From Paeniglutamicibacter sulfureus (lineage in GTDB: Bacteria > Actinomycetota > Actinomycetes > Actinomycetales > Micrococcaceae), in the NCBI RefSeq assembly GCF_030512175.1, contig NZ_JAULBL010000001.1, positions 1,402,510 to 1,466,509 on the forward strand: a DNA stretch of 64,000 nt, read 5' to 3'. The notes below the pieces were generated by a model. The model ran no database searches. It saw only the letters and a list, made by a program, of their open reading frames with translations, and was not told where the DNA came from. The translations under genes were made by a program, and so were the position numbers. This document shows, one piece after another, positions 20,454-29,510 of this stretch. How positions within the stretch are numbered: position 1 is the first letter of the stretch; each line of letters starts with the position of its first letter.

Positions 20454-20606
20454 GAGGGCTCCTGGTTCTGGGGTCGGCGATATACCGGTCGAAGGGGGTT
20501 TTCCACCCACGAACTAGAGTGCCACAGTCTGGCTTGCGGTGGGGAGCGCGGCACCCCGGTGTTGCCGCGGCCTTGGGGCTGGCGGCCCGGGATTGTGAGG
20601 CAATTC

Positions 20607-21656
20607 TCACCCGTCGCCGGGCCGCAGGCCGCTGGCGTCCAGCCGCAGGAAGGGCGCGGCGCCGGCGGGAAGCCTGGTTCCGGCGATCCGGGTGGCCTCC
20701 ACCGGGCCCTCCAGTTGGATGGGGCCGGCGGATTTCGACCCGAGGACCAGCGCGTTCAATGCCCGCAGCCGTTCGAAGTCCGGTGCCGGTGCGCCCAGCC
20801 GCACCACGGACAGGCGCAAGGCGCGGGAGCGCAGGGGCTCGGGCATGGCCCGCAGCCGGGCCAGGTCGATGGAGGACACCGCGGAGGCGGCCGCCGAGGC
20901 CCCGTCGGCGAGCGCTGGGTCCGGGGCGAGGATGGCGTCGTGCAGCGCGCTGGCGGCCAGCCCGTCGAGGTATTCGGCGTCGGCGCGCGCCAGGGCCGCG
21001 GTGCGTGCCAGCGCGGCGGGCACCTGGTCCCCCAGCACCGAGCGCAGCACCGGCATCAGCTCGTGGCGCACCCGGTTGCGCAGGTAGCGCGGGTCGGTGT
21101 TGGTCGGGTCGCTCCAGTATTCGAGCCCTTCGTGCCGGCAGATCGCCTCGACATCCACCCGTGCCAGGCCCAGCAGCGGGCGCAGGTACTGGCCGCGGGC
21201 CGCCGGCATCCCTGCCAGGGAGAGCGTCCCGGAGCCGCGCGCCAGGCCGAGCAGCACCTGTTCGGCCTGGTCGTCGAGGGTGTGGCCGAGCAGCACGTGG
21301 CCGGCGCCGCTGTCCTCCAGCGCCCGGGCAAAGGCGGCATAGCGCGCGGTGCGCGCCGCCTGTTCACTGCCGCCGTCCACCTCCACCGGGAGGACCAGCA
21401 CCTCGCCCAGGCCCAGGGCCCGGCATTGGGCTGCTGCCCGTTGTGCCACCTCGGCGCTGCCGGGCTGCATCCGGTGGTCGACGACGACCGCCCCCGCGTC
21501 GATCTCCCGCGCCCGGTGCAGGAAGGCCGCCGCGGCAGCAAGCGCCAGCGAATCGGCCCCGCCGCTGCAGGCCACCAGCACCTTGCCGCCTGGCGGCACC
21601 ATGGCCCGGATCGCGTTGCGGGCATCGGCCAGCACGCGCGGCAGCTTTCCGCCCAT
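20607..21656 (-). CDS. tilS: tRNA(Ile)-lysidine synthase
   Basis: Modifies C34 of the CAU-anticodon tRNA-Ile to lysidine so that it reads AUA. 349 residues with the PP-loop ATPase motif [15 protein letters not shown] (SGGxDS), the [18 protein letters not shown] segment, [19 protein letters not shown] and [20 protein letters not shown]. The C-terminal substrate domain is short, as usual in actinobacteria. The start [14 protein letters not shown] follows GGAAGG. It lies 26 bases after the DUF2342 gene, and hpt follows after about 150 bases. The gene is expected to be essential. Confidence 0.95.
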   Translation of the reverse strand: MGGKLPRVLADARNAIRAMVPPGGKVLVACSGGADSLALAAAAAFLHRAREIDAGAVVVDHRMQPGSAEVAQRAAAQCRALGLGEVLVLPVEVDGGSEQAARTARYAAFARALEDSGAGHVLLGHTLDDQAEQVLLGLARGSGTLSLAGMPAARGQYLRPLLGLARVDVEAICRHEGLEYWSDPTNTDPRYLRNRVRHELMPVLRSVLGDQVPAALARTAALARADAEYLDGLAASALHDAILAPDPALADGASAAASAVSSIDLARLRAMPEPLRSRALRLSVVRLGAPAPDFERLRALNALVLGSKSAGPIQLEGPVEATRIAGTRLPAGAAPFLRLDASGLRPGDG

Positions 21657-21682
21657 CGTCGTCCTTCCCGTGGGGCTTGCCG

Positions 21683-22840
21683 CTAGTTGCCTGCCGGGGT
21701 CTGGTCCCCGGCAGGTGATCCGCCCATGCGCGCCACCCACGCGGCGGGGTGGTGCAGTTCGTGCTCGGTGGGCAGGTTCTCCGGACCCTCCCAGACCCGG
21801 TTGAAGCCCTCCATGCCCATGAGCTTCACGGCACGGGAGACGAAGCGCTGCCCGTCGGCATATTGGCGCATCTTCGCATCCAGGCCCAGCAGCTTGCGCA
21901 GCCACTTCTCCACCATGCCGCGGTCCTTGCCGCGGGCGCCGAAACGCTGGCGGATGGTGCGCACCGAGGGCACGATCGAGGAGTCCACTGCGTCCATCAC
22001 CACGTTGGCGTGTCCCTCCAGCAGCGACATCACCGCGGTGATGTGCGAGAGGATCGCCTTCTGCTCGCCGGTGCGCAGGCCCGCCAGCAGCCCGGTGTCC
22101 CCGCTTGAAGGTAGGCCGGCGTCCACTGCTTCCAGGTCCTTCTTGCCGCGGATGACCTCGGACGCGGCGGCACGCAGCCGCTCACCCAGGGCCTCGGGTT
22201 CTGCCAGCAGCGAGGCCAACAGCTCCGCGATCTTTGACTGCAGGTGCTCGCGCAGCCAGGGTGCTGCGGCGAACTGCACCCGGTGGGTCTGCTCGTGCAG
22301 GGTGACCCAGAGCCGGAAGTCGTCGGTGTCGACCTTCAGTTCCCGCTCGATGGCCACGATGTTCGGCGCCACGAGCATCAGCCGGCCGCCGGAGGGCAGG
22401 TCCGCGCGCAGCAGGCCCGCGAAGGGGTCGTACTGGCCCAGCACCTTGGAGGACATGAAGGCCAGGATGGCGCCCATTTCCACGCCGGTGGCCGTGGAGG
22501 AAAGCACCTGTGCGGCTTCGCTGATCTTTTCGCCGCGGGTGGCGGCCAGGTGTTCCATGGCGGGTCCCAGCATCGCCTCGAAACTTTGGGTGTTCGCCTT
22601 GGCCCAGCCGGGCCGATCGACGATGAGCACCTGCGAGTCGCGCAGGTCCGCAGCCGCCTCCAGCCCGGTGATGCGGTGCACGTGTTCGACCGATTCGTCG
22701 GCCTTGGCTCGCAGGTCGGCGACCACTGCCGCAATCTCGGTGCCGGTGAGGCTCGGGCCCGCACCGACCAGCTTGGCCGCTGTGCCGGCGGCGAGGTCCC
22801 AATTGATCAGCCGGAATTCGGTGGTGTCCATGCCTTCCAT
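21683..22840 (-). CDS. Zinc-dependent metalloprotease-like protein (DUF2342)
   Basis: About 385 residues of the actinobacterial DUF2342 family, which has often been annotated as F420-biosynthesis-associated. It has a zincin-like site LHEQTHRVQF (H-E-x-x-H) and a downstream EGHANVVMDAVD that may give the third ligand. PGWAKANTQSFEAML and MGAILAFMSSKVLGQYDPF are recognisable family segments. The start is placed at MEGMDTTEF; MDTTEF three codons later is equally possible. It sits between dacB and tilS, with 26 bases before tilS and about 80 after dacB. The substrate is unknown; the dacB neighbour suggests nothing specific. Confidence 0.85.
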   Translation of the reverse strand: MEGMDTTEFRLINWDLAAGTAAKLVGAGPSLTGTEIAAVVADLRAKADESVEHVHRITGLEAAADLRDSQVLIVDRPGWAKANTQSFEAMLGPAMEHLAATRGEKISEAAQVLSSTATGVEMGAILAFMSSKVLGQYDPFAGLLRADLPSGGRLMLVAPNIVAIERELKVDTDDFRLWVTLHEQTHRVQFAAAPWLREHLQSKIAELLASLLAEPEALGERLRAAASEVIRGKKDLEAVDAGLPSSGDTGLLAGLRTGEQKAILSHITAVMSLLEGHANVVMDAVDSSIVPSVRTIRQRFGARGKDRGMVEKWLRKLLGLDAKMRQYADGQRFVSRAVKLMGMEGFNRVWEGPENLPTEHELHHPAAWVARMGGSPAGDQTPAGN

Positions 22841-22922
22841 CCCATCACGCTTTTGTCCCGCACGGCGTGATTGCGCGCTGGGCCAAAAAACTTGTGCCCG
22901 CCCGGCGGCCCGGCCGGCGGGA

Positions 22923-24347
22923 CTAGCGGCATCCGCAGCCGGTGAGCGCCGCGGCCGCGGCATCGAGCGTTGCCCGGTTTGGCCCGATGGACCGGTCGCT
23001 GGTGTTCACGAAGAACGAGAAGGCCAGCAAGCGGCCGTCCCGGGTCACGGTGAGCCCGCTGAGGCTGGAGACCTCCATGAGCGACCCGGTCTTGGCGCGC
23101 ACCAGCCCGCGCGTCTGCGCGGCACCCAGCCGGGTGGACAGGGTCCCGGTGGCGCCTGCAACCGGCAGGCCGTAGCTGAGGTTGCGCAGCGACGCATGTT
23201 CGGAGGTGGCCGCATACGCCAGTGCCCGGGCCAGGGCCAGGGGTGCGACGCGGTTGGTGTTGGCCAGCCCGGAGGTGTCCCTCAGCTCAATTCCCGTGGT
23301 GTCGATGCCCAGGTCCGCGATCACCTGTGTCACCGCGGCGGCGCCGTGCGCGTAGTCGCCGGTCTGCCCCAGCTCCAGAGCGACGAGGCGGCCGAGCGCC
23401 TCGGCCACGTAGTTGTCCGAGACCTCCAGCATGAACCTGGTTTGTTCACCCAGGGTGGCGGAGCTGACGGCGGCCAGCTCGGTGCCCTGGACTCCGGGGT
23501 CGGCGCGCGTGACCTCGGTGGCGACCTGAGGGCCTCCGTCCGCCGCGCCCATTGCCGCGCGCAATGCCTTGGCAAAGGTCCTAGCCGCATGCATGCCCGG
23601 GTCGCCCACCCGTTCCGCCTTCGGATTGGCATTGGCGCGCGCCGCGTACATGGCGACGGGGGAAAGCGGCGCGATGTTGTTGGTGCTGACCAGCGATGCG
23701 TCCCAGTCGGGGTTCAGCGCGGGGCCGGCAAAGAGCGAGTCGTCGAGCTCGACGGACAAGGCATCCCCGGTTTCCCCGGCCGCGTGGGCCTGGCGCAGCG
23801 AGGTCGCGGCCCGCTTTGCGAGGGTTTCGAGACCTGCCCTGCCGCTGGTGGATGCCGAGCCAGTGCCGGATCCCAGCAGCACGTCTCCCCCGCCCACCAG
23901 CACGACGGTGTCCGGGTCCTTGAGCACGGCCTTAGTGGTGAAACGATGGCCCTCGCCGAAGACGTGGGTGGCGGCGATGGCCGTGAACACCTTCAGGCTC
24001 GAGGCCGGGATGCCCGGCTGGTTGCCGGAAAGCGAATACAGTTCCTCGCCGCTTGCCACGTCGAGGACGCCGGCGCTGACCGAGACGTCGGCCGGGGAAG
24101 ACGACAGGATCGGATCCAGTGTCGCGGCAAGCGCTCCGGCAACGGGTGCAGGGGCCGCGGGATCAAGCGGCGGCAGAGCCATGGCGCCGACGGCGGCGAG
24201 GTCCGGGGCCACCGGCTGTGCGGCCGACGGCTTCGACGCGGCACCCGAGGCCATGACCGGGATGAGGAAGAACGCCAGCAGCCCCAGCAGCACGCCGGCA
24301 ACGATCGAGGTGATGCCCAGACGCTGGATTTGGCTCGCATGCTTCAT
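22923..24347 (-). CDS. dacB: D-alanyl-D-alanine carboxypeptidase/endopeptidase (PBP4 type)
   Basis: S13 penicillin-binding protein that trims or cleaves peptidoglycan peptides outside the membrane. 474 residues with an N-terminal membrane anchor or signal (about 11-33, ITSIVAGVLLGLLAFFLIPV) and an Ala/Pro-rich linker. The active site is SSLK (S116-K119), then SDN (in LEVSDNYVAEALG) and KTG (in RAKTGSLMEVS). SLSGNQPGIPAS before the active serine is typical. The C-terminus ends GCGCR. It is the first gene of the long minus-strand set and is divergent from ppa across 131 bases. Confidence 0.95.
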   Translation of the reverse strand: MKHASQIQRLGITSIVAGVLLGLLAFFLIPVMASGAASKPSAAQPVAPDLAAVGAMALPPLDPAAPAPVAGALAATLDPILSSSPADVSVSAGVLDVASGEELYSLSGNQPGIPASSLKVFTAIAATHVFGEGHRFTTKAVLKDPDTVVLVGGGDVLLGSGTGSASTSGRAGLETLAKRAATSLRQAHAAGETGDALSVELDDSLFAGPALNPDWDASLVSTNNIAPLSPVAMYAARANANPKAERVGDPGMHAARTFAKALRAAMGAADGGPQVATEVTRADPGVQGTELAAVSSATLGEQTRFMLEVSDNYVAEALGRLVALELGQTGDYAHGAAAVTQVIADLGIDTTGIELRDTSGLANTNRVAPLALARALAYAATSEHASLRNLSYGLPVAGATGTLSTRLGAAQTRGLVRAKTGSLMEVSSLSGLTVTRDGRLLAFSFFVNTSDRSIGPNRATLDAAAAALTGCGCR

Positions 24348-24478
24348 TCAACATCCCCGAAATCGTCGTAGTCTGCGTGCGCCATATACCCTTAAGCGCA
24401 GCTACCTAAGACTAGACGGCAATCGGACGCGCCCGCGTCCGCACATGCCGCTGGTCACGAGAGTCGAGGAGACTTTTT

Positions 24479-24964
24479 ATGAGCCACGACGTCACCATCG
24501 AGATCCCCGCCGGATCGCGCGTGAAGTACGAGATCGACCACGAGACCCACCGCCTGCGCCTGGACCGCGTGTTGTTCACGTCCATGCAGTACCCGACGCA
24601 CTACGGCTTCTTCGATGACACGCTGGGCGAAGACGGCGATCCGTTGGACGCACTGGTCTTCATCCCGGGCGTCGACCTTTTCCCGGGCGTCGTGGTGGAG
24701 TCCCGCCCGATCGCCGTGTTCAACATGACCGACGACGGCGGCGGAGACGCCAAGCTCGTGTGTGTTCCGGCGGACAAGCGCTTTGACCACATCCAGGAAT
24801 TCGAGGACCTCGACGGGTGGCTCGTCAAGGAAATCGAGCACTTCTTCCTGCGCTACAAGGACCTGGAGCCGGGCAAGTGGGTCAAGGCCGAGGGCTGGAT
24901 GGGTCGTGCCGAGGCCGAAGCCGAGCTGGAACGCTCGATCGAGCGTTACAAGGCCCAGGCCTAA
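24479..24964 (+). CDS. ppa: Inorganic pyrophosphatase
   Basis: Family I soluble pyrophosphatase, hydrolysing PPi to drive biosynthesis. The 161 residues include [13 protein letters not shown] at the start, [20 protein letters not shown] (signature D-x-D-P-x-D with three metal-binding aspartates) and [28 protein letters not shown] ribosome-binding site lies 8 bases upstream of the ATG. It is divergent from dacB and ends at a strong terminator. Confidence 0.97.
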   Translation: MSHDVTIEIPAGSRVKYEIDHETHRLRLDRVLFTSMQYPTHYGFFDDTLGEDGDPLDALVFIPGVDLFPGVVVESRPIAVFNMTDDGGGDAKLVCVPADKRFDHIQEFEDLDGWLVKEIEHFFLRYKDLEPGKWVKAEGWMGRAEAEAELERSIERYKAQA

Positions 24965-24985
24965 CCGCTCCACCACACCACACCC

Positions 24986-25047
24986 GCGGGGCCGGGTCCG
25001 AAGGCTGCGCCACCGGCGCGATCTCCGGACCCGGCCCCGCGTTGTTT
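24986..25047 (+). terminator. Terminator after ppa
   Basis: Perfect 15-base arms GCGGGGCCGGGTCCG (24986-25000) and CGGACCCGGCCCCGC (25026-25040) with a 25-base loop, then GTTGTTT. It lies 20 bases after the ppa stop. Confidence 0.85.
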
Positions 25048-25125
25048 CCTGCGGTGCCTGTGCGGTTGTCCACATCCCCGCGCACCCTTGCCCCGCCACG
25101 GCCCCGGCGTCGCACACTGGAGAAC

Positions 25126-26868
25126 ATGGACACGCGGCGGCTCATTGAGGCCCTCACCGGCGATGGTGGCGATCCGGGACACCGAGTGTCGCCGGCCCGG
25201 AAGCTGCGCCTGTTTTCCGCGCTGTCCCTGCGACTCGCGGAACTTGCCGCCGAACTGGCCACGGAGATCTCCTCCCCCACCGAGGCCGCCCTTTTTGCCC
25301 ACGACGTCGAGCGCACCCACCGCCAGGCCGAAATCGCGCAGATCCGGGCTGCACATACCGCCCAACGCACCCTCGTACAAGACCTGCCCGCTGAAAACCT
25401 TGAATGGGCGCGTGCCACCGCGGCGGATCCCGCAGCGTTCATCCGCGGGGAGCGGGCCCTGCCCCCGGACCCGGCCACCGTCCCAACCGGGATCATGCCG
25501 TTCAAGGACACCTGCGATTTCCTGCAGCATTCACTGCACCTGCCCCGCTTCGCCGCCCGGAACCGGCTCCACGCCGCAAACGCCCTGCTCCCGCACGCCG
25601 ATGTCCACGGCAACCAGTGCGCACCGCGCTACCCGAAGCTCGCCGAACAGCTCCACGCCGGAACCGCGTGCCTGGGCGCCACGGCCGCCGCAGCACGCAA
25701 TCTCGATGCCCTTGCACCGGCCATCGCCGCCCAACCCGCGCCGCACCGGCTCGCCGAGAGGATCGAGGAAAGGGTCGCCGGCTCCGTGGCCGCCGGCATC
25801 CCCCAGGACACCCGGCGTCTCTTCACTGCCCTGTCCGATGAACTCGAGAACGCCACCTCCGCCGACCAGCTGCCCACCCCGCAGGAAATCCAGGCGAAAA
25901 CCGGCATCTTCATCACCAAACGCACCCGCCACTTCACGTTTATGTCCCTGTGCCTGCTCAACACCGACGCCGAAGTCTTCCTTTCCCATTTCGCGGCCTC
26001 CGACAATCCCCGCACGCTGGCCGGCAACCGTGACGCCCTGGCGGCCGCAGCCACCGGAATGAACCCCGCCGCCGCTGCAGGCGGTGCATCTGCTACCCCT
26101 GATTCCGCTGACAAGGGCACCGCGGAAGGCACCTCCGGAGCCACTGATGGCCCTGACTGGTTCACCCGTCCCGAGGGAGTCGCCGTCGAAACCCTCGACG
26201 GCCCGGCAACCGGCTCCGGATCGCCGCCGGGTTTCGATCCGAACCTCGCAGACTCCCCCAATAGCCTCTTTCCCGGCCAGGACGGGCTAACCCCTCCCCA
26301 ACGCCACCTGCAAACCGTGCTGAACCTCATGCGCGCACCAACCAAACCTCCGGGCAAGGGAGCCACCGGGCTGCCCACCGCCCAACTGATCATCCACTGC
26401 CGCCTCGACACCCTCCTCGGGCTAGCCACGGGCAACGGCTGGAGCGCCCACGGACTCGAAATCCCGATCAGCGAAATCCGAAGACGGCTGGCCACCGACG
26501 GAACGATTCCGCTGGTCCTGGGCGGCCAAGGGGAAATCCTCGACGTCGGCCAGGAAATGCGCTTCGCCCCGGACCACATCAGACGGGCCGTGCTGGCCCG
26601 CGACGGCGGATGCTTCTACCCCGGCTGCACCGTCCCGCCCGAACACCTGGAAATGTGCCACATCGACGGTTTTGCCCAAGGCGGGCACACGAGCGTCCAC
26701 AAATTCACCCCCGGCTGCACAAGCCACCACCACATGGCCGACAACGGACTGCTCGAACTAGTCATCCACAACGGCATCCCGCACGTCTTATTGCCCCAGC
26801 ACCTCGACCCCGAACGGCTACCGCGTCGCAACACCTATTGGCCGCAGAACCAGGCCGCTCTCTTCTAG
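25126..26868 (+). CDS. DUF222 domain protein with C-terminal HNH nuclease-like domain
   Basis: 580 residues. The long helical DUF222 region covers about 20-300 (LRLFSALSLRLAELAAELA and onward). A low-complexity Ala/Gly/Ser/Thr linker spans about 300-400, and a second helical part follows. Near the C-terminus is a zinc-ribbon/HNH segment, RDGGCFYPGCTVPPEHLEM then CHIDGFAQGG then CTSHHH. The HNH asparagine position (usually D-N-L or N-N-L) reads H-K-F here. Such proteins occur in many copies in actinobacterial genomes with no settled role. The ATG follows TGGAG. It is not next to any restriction or phage gene. Confidence 0.85.
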   Translation: MDTRRLIEALTGDGGDPGHRVSPARKLRLFSALSLRLAELAAELATEISSPTEAALFAHDVERTHRQAEIAQIRAAHTAQRTLVQDLPAENLEWARATAADPAAFIRGERALPPDPATVPTGIMPFKDTCDFLQHSLHLPRFAARNRLHAANALLPHADVHGNQCAPRYPKLAEQLHAGTACLGATAAAARNLDALAPAIAAQPAPHRLAERIEERVAGSVAAGIPQDTRRLFTALSDELENATSADQLPTPQEIQAKTGIFITKRTRHFTFMSLCLLNTDAEVFLSHFAASDNPRTLAGNRDALAAAATGMNPAAAAGGASATPDSADKGTAEGTSGATDGPDWFTRPEGVAVETLDGPATGSGSPPGFDPNLADSPNSLFPGQDGLTPPQRHLQTVLNLMRAPTKPPGKGATGLPTAQLIIHCRLDTLLGLATGNGWSAHGLEIPISEIRRRLATDGTIPLVLGGQGEILDVGQEMRFAPDHIRRAVLARDGGCFYPGCTVPPEHLEMCHIDGFAQGGHTSVHKFTPGCTSHHHMADNGLLELVIHNGIPHVLLPQHLDPERLPRRNTYWPQNQAALF

Positions 26869-26962
26869 GGACGGACATCCGGCACCCCCCGGTTCCCGGG
26901 GCCAGGGCCCACACCATGACGAAGGATTTTTTCGGGCACGGATTGTGGGAGATGCTGATGGC

Positions 26963-27646
26963 ATGACCAAGGCCGCACCACGTGAACTAGCCCAGCTAAC
27001 CCCCATCGAACAATTACGCGCCGGACGGCTCCCGTTGCGCCTGGTTCAGCTGTTCGTGGGCTTGACACTCTTTGGCGCGGCCATGGCCGGGTTCGTCCGG
27101 TCGGGGCTCGGCTTGGCCCCATGGGACGTGCTCCACTACGGCGTCACCCTGCACACCGGACTCAGCCTGGGGACCGTGGTGATCGTCTTCGGATTCCTGG
27201 TGCTGTTGCTGTGGATCCCCTTGCGGCAGATGCCTGGCCTGGGCACCATTGCCAACGTCGTCTGGATCGGCGTTTCGGCAGACATTGGGCTGGCGCTCCT
27301 TCCCGAAGTCCACGGCCTGCCCGCACAGCTGGCCCTCTTTGCCGGGTCACTGCTGGTGAACGGACTCGGCGGAGGGATGTACATCGGCAGCCAGCTTGGC
27401 CCTGGCCCGCGTGACGGATTGATGACCGGGCTGCATGCGCGCACCGGAGTCAGCCTGCGGTTGGCGCGCACCGGCGTCGAGGTTACTGTGCTGGTCATCG
27501 GCTGGTTCCTGGGCGGGATCGTCGGTTTCGGCACCATCCTGTACGCGCTCGCCATCGGCCCGGTTACCCAATTTTTCCTGCGCTTTTGCATCATCGAGCT
27601 GCTGCCCGCAAGGACCACCGCCCAAGCCCCCGCGGCCACACCCTAG
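26963..27646 (+). CDS. YczE/YitT-type integral membrane protein
   Basis: 227 residues with five or six membrane spans: LVQLFVGLTLFGAAMAGFV, LSLGTVVIVFGFLVLLLWIP, GTIANVVWIGVSADIGLALL, AQLALFAGSLLVNGLGGGMY and VEVTVLVIGWFLGGIVGFGT among them. The G-L-G-x-x-P-W-D-V-L motif (GLGLAPWDVLHYG) and GPGPRDGLMTGLHARTG are the marks of the COG2364/YczE family. The ATG at 26963 is preferred over a GTG at 26945 because GGGAG lies at a good distance before it. Function is unknown; in Bacillus YczE affects non-ribosomal peptide output, which may not transfer. Confidence 0.85.
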   Translation: MTKAAPRELAQLTPIEQLRAGRLPLRLVQLFVGLTLFGAAMAGFVRSGLGLAPWDVLHYGVTLHTGLSLGTVVIVFGFLVLLLWIPLRQMPGLGTIANVVWIGVSADIGLALLPEVHGLPAQLALFAGSLLVNGLGGGMYIGSQLGPGPRDGLMTGLHARTGVSLRLARTGVEVTVLVIGWFLGGIVGFGTILYALAIGPVTQFFLRFCIIELLPARTTAQAPAATP

Positions 27647-27700
27647 GCTCCCAGGCCACCCGGCGGTCACCTGGCCAGGGCACTCTCACCGGCGTTTATC

Positions 27701-27736
27701 CAGACGGAGTCGGCGTTTCGCTGCATAATTGGGACT
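27701..27736 (+). promoter_or_regulatory. Likely -10 element for a leaderless transcript
   Basis: CATAAT at 27724-27729 ends 7 bases before the GTG start at 27737, the distance expected if transcription starts at or within a base of the start codon. There is no ribosome-binding site. The -35 region is weak. Confidence 0.5.
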
Positions 27737-28351
27737 GTGTACCTCGTAACCCTCAGACAACGTGACCGGCGTTCCGACGGCGATCTCACCGATGAAATGC
27801 TCCGCACCCTGGCCGGAATTGCCACATTGGCCCCGTTCCAGCGCTCCGGGCCGTCCCTGCTCGTCGGCGTCCCCGAACGCGCCGAAGACGCCGTCGAGGC
27901 GGCTCTTCGCGCGCTGCGCAGCAACCAATGGCTGGTCGGCCTTGGCGTCGGCAGCCTGTACGAACCGGTGCCCCGCGAGGCGCAATACCTCCAGGGCACA
28001 GCGCTGGGCTACGCCCACACTGCCGTCGAGCGTTCCGGACACACCGGGGAACGGGTACCGCTGAGTGTCGTTGGCCCCGAGGCTTCCGTCGCCGCCGAAG
28101 CCGAGGCGGTGCTGCGCCTGCTCGGACAGATTGTCAGCACCCGCAGCAGTGCCGAGTGGGCGGTGCTCGATTTGCTGACCCCAGGGGCTCGCGGCCAGCA
28201 AAAACATGTCGCGACGGAGCTGGGCATCACCGCCCAAGCAGTCTCCAAGGCCGTGGTCCGATCCGCATGGGTCGAGGAATGGGCGGCGCGCCCGGCGGCC
28301 GCCAGGCTGTTGCGCTGGCTTGATTCGCCCCACGCGGCCGCCGACCTCTAG
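27737..28351 (+). CDS. SatD-like protein with C-terminal helix-turn-helix
   Basis: 204 residues. The N-terminal two thirds resemble the SatD-like actinobacterial family: TLRQRDRRSDGD at the start, a strand/helix region with LVGLGVGSLYEPVP, and PLSVVGPEASVAAEAEAVLR. The C-terminal part has a winged-helix or HTH pattern, GQQKHVATELGITAQAVSKAV, in the helix-turn-helix G-I-T-x-Q-A-V-S form. It begins with GTG and appears leaderless. DNA binding is likely; target and ligand are unknown. It precedes a DUF1761 membrane gene by 120 bases, with its own start signals, so an operon is not assured. Confidence 0.75.
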   Translation: MYLVTLRQRDRRSDGDLTDEMLRTLAGIATLAPFQRSGPSLLVGVPERAEDAVEAALRALRSNQWLVGLGVGSLYEPVPREAQYLQGTALGYAHTAVERSGHTGERVPLSVVGPEASVAAEAEAVLRLLGQIVSTRSSAEWAVLDLLTPGARGQQKHVATELGITAQAVSKAVVRSAWVEEWAARPAAARLLRWLDSPHAAADL

Positions 28352-28471
28352 ACGATGTCAGGTTTTTCCAGTTCCCTAGTCACCCTGCGGTTTTGGACGT
28401 AGTATCGGCGATATTGATGTCCCATACGAGGGGAGGGATTCCGCCCCGCACGATGACATGAGGAGCAAACG

Positions 28472-28888
28472 ATGGTTCCCGAAATCAATTGGATTGCCGT
28501 AGTTCTTGCCACACTTTCGACCATGGTGGTTGGCAGCATCTGGTACACCCCGAAGGTGTTCGGGAATTACTGGATGAAGGCGGCCAAGGTAACCCCGGGT
28601 GAGGCCAAGGGCGCCGTTATCCCGATCGTGGTGACTCTCATCGTCAGCTTCATCAGCGCCTGGGTCCTGGCCGGTGCCACGTATCTGTCCTTCGACTTCT
28701 ACGGCGGTTCCTACCTCACCAACGCCCTGTTGACTGCATTGATCCTGTGGGGCGGCTTCACAGCGACGCGTTTCATCACCCATGATGCCTTCGAGGGCCG
28801 ACCCGTGGGACTCACCGCGCTGAACTGCCTCCACGAGCTGGTGACGTTCATGGTGATGGGCTTGATCATCGGGCTATTCGGCGTCTGA
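28472..28888 (+). CDS. DUF1761 family membrane protein
   Basis: 138 residues with four membrane spans: NWIAVVLATLSTMVVGSIWY, VIPIVVTLIVSFISAWVLAG, LTNALLTALILWGGFTATRF and LVTFMVMGLIIGLFGV. The motif S-I-W-Y-x-P-x-x-F (SIWYTPKVFGNYWMK) after span 1 is the family signature. GAGGAG lies 8 bases before the ATG. No function is known for the family. Confidence 0.88.
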   Translation: MVPEINWIAVVLATLSTMVVGSIWYTPKVFGNYWMKAAKVTPGEAKGAVIPIVVTLIVSFISAWVLAGATYLSFDFYGGSYLTNALLTALILWGGFTATRFITHDAFEGRPVGLTALNCLHELVTFMVMGLIIGLFGV

Positions 28889-28910
28889 TCGGAAGCCGTA
28901 GCCCGCGGGA

Positions 28911-29342
28911 TTACTTACTCGGGGTCGGCGAGGGCAGCGGTTCCTGCTCGAATTCGAGCCATCCGATCGTGTAGTTTCCGCCGCGCTCGAACACGTCAAA
29001 ACGCTCGCCCTCGGGGTGGCTCGGGGTACTCAAGGTCAGTTGGGACCAGTGACCCATGGTCGAATCCGACACGGGTTCCACGCTATAGCCGGCGGCAACG
29101 CCGAGCCGCTCGAACTCTGCACCCAGCCTGTCGAATTGTTCGCCCACGGTATCGGTCCCGCCCGTGGTGGTCACCCTGCACGCCTCGATTTGGTCCCCTG
29201 CAAGGGTCGAGTCCACCAGATGGTCCATGGCCTGTTCAATGTCGGGTTTTCCGGTGTTGCAGATGGCATCGGGAGAAGTGCATCCTGTCACCAAAACCCC
29301 GGCACCGAAAAGGGACAGGGCAAGGATTCCGGCGCGTTTCAT
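28911..29342 (-). CDS. Small putative lipoprotein
   Basis: 143 residues with a type II signal peptide: MKRAGILALSLFGAGVLVTGC, where the cysteine at 21 is the lipid anchor site, followed by a Ser/Pro/Asp lead. The mature part is about 120 residues with two further cysteines (C28 and one in EACRVT) that could pair, and mixed strand pattern around SQLTLSTPSHPEGERFDVFE. It ends PSPTPSK. The start at 29342 is the better signal peptide; ATG 29354 is also open. No known domain was recognised. Confidence 0.65.
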   Translation of the reverse strand: MKRAGILALSLFGAGVLVTGCTSPDAICNTGKPDIEQAMDHLVDSTLAGDQIEACRVTTTGGTDTVGEQFDRLGAEFERLGVAAGYSVEPVSDSTMGHWSQLTLSTPSHPEGERFDVFERGGNYTIGWLEFEQEPLPSPTPSK

Positions 29343-29457
29343 GGGTTTAAGCATAGCCAGTGAATCGGATGCACGTGCCAGCGGCCCATCACCTGCACCA
29401 GGGAACGGCCAGGGGAATCCATGTGATTGCTCCGGAACCTAAGGCGGCTTAAGTTGA

Positions 29458-29490
29458 ACGTCCGCCACGGCAAGGTGCCATGGCGGACGT
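29458..29490 (-). terminator. Hairpin after the HAD phosphatase gene
   Basis: Arms ACGTCCGCCA (29458-29467) and TGGCGGACGT (29481-29490) with a 13-base loop, about 20 bases past the HAD stop. On the minus strand it is followed by TCAACTT rather than a real U-tract. A second small repeat, GGTCTC/GAGACC, lies at 29495-29510. Confidence 0.55.
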
Positions 29491-29510
29491 CCTGGGTCTC
29501 AGCCGAGACC

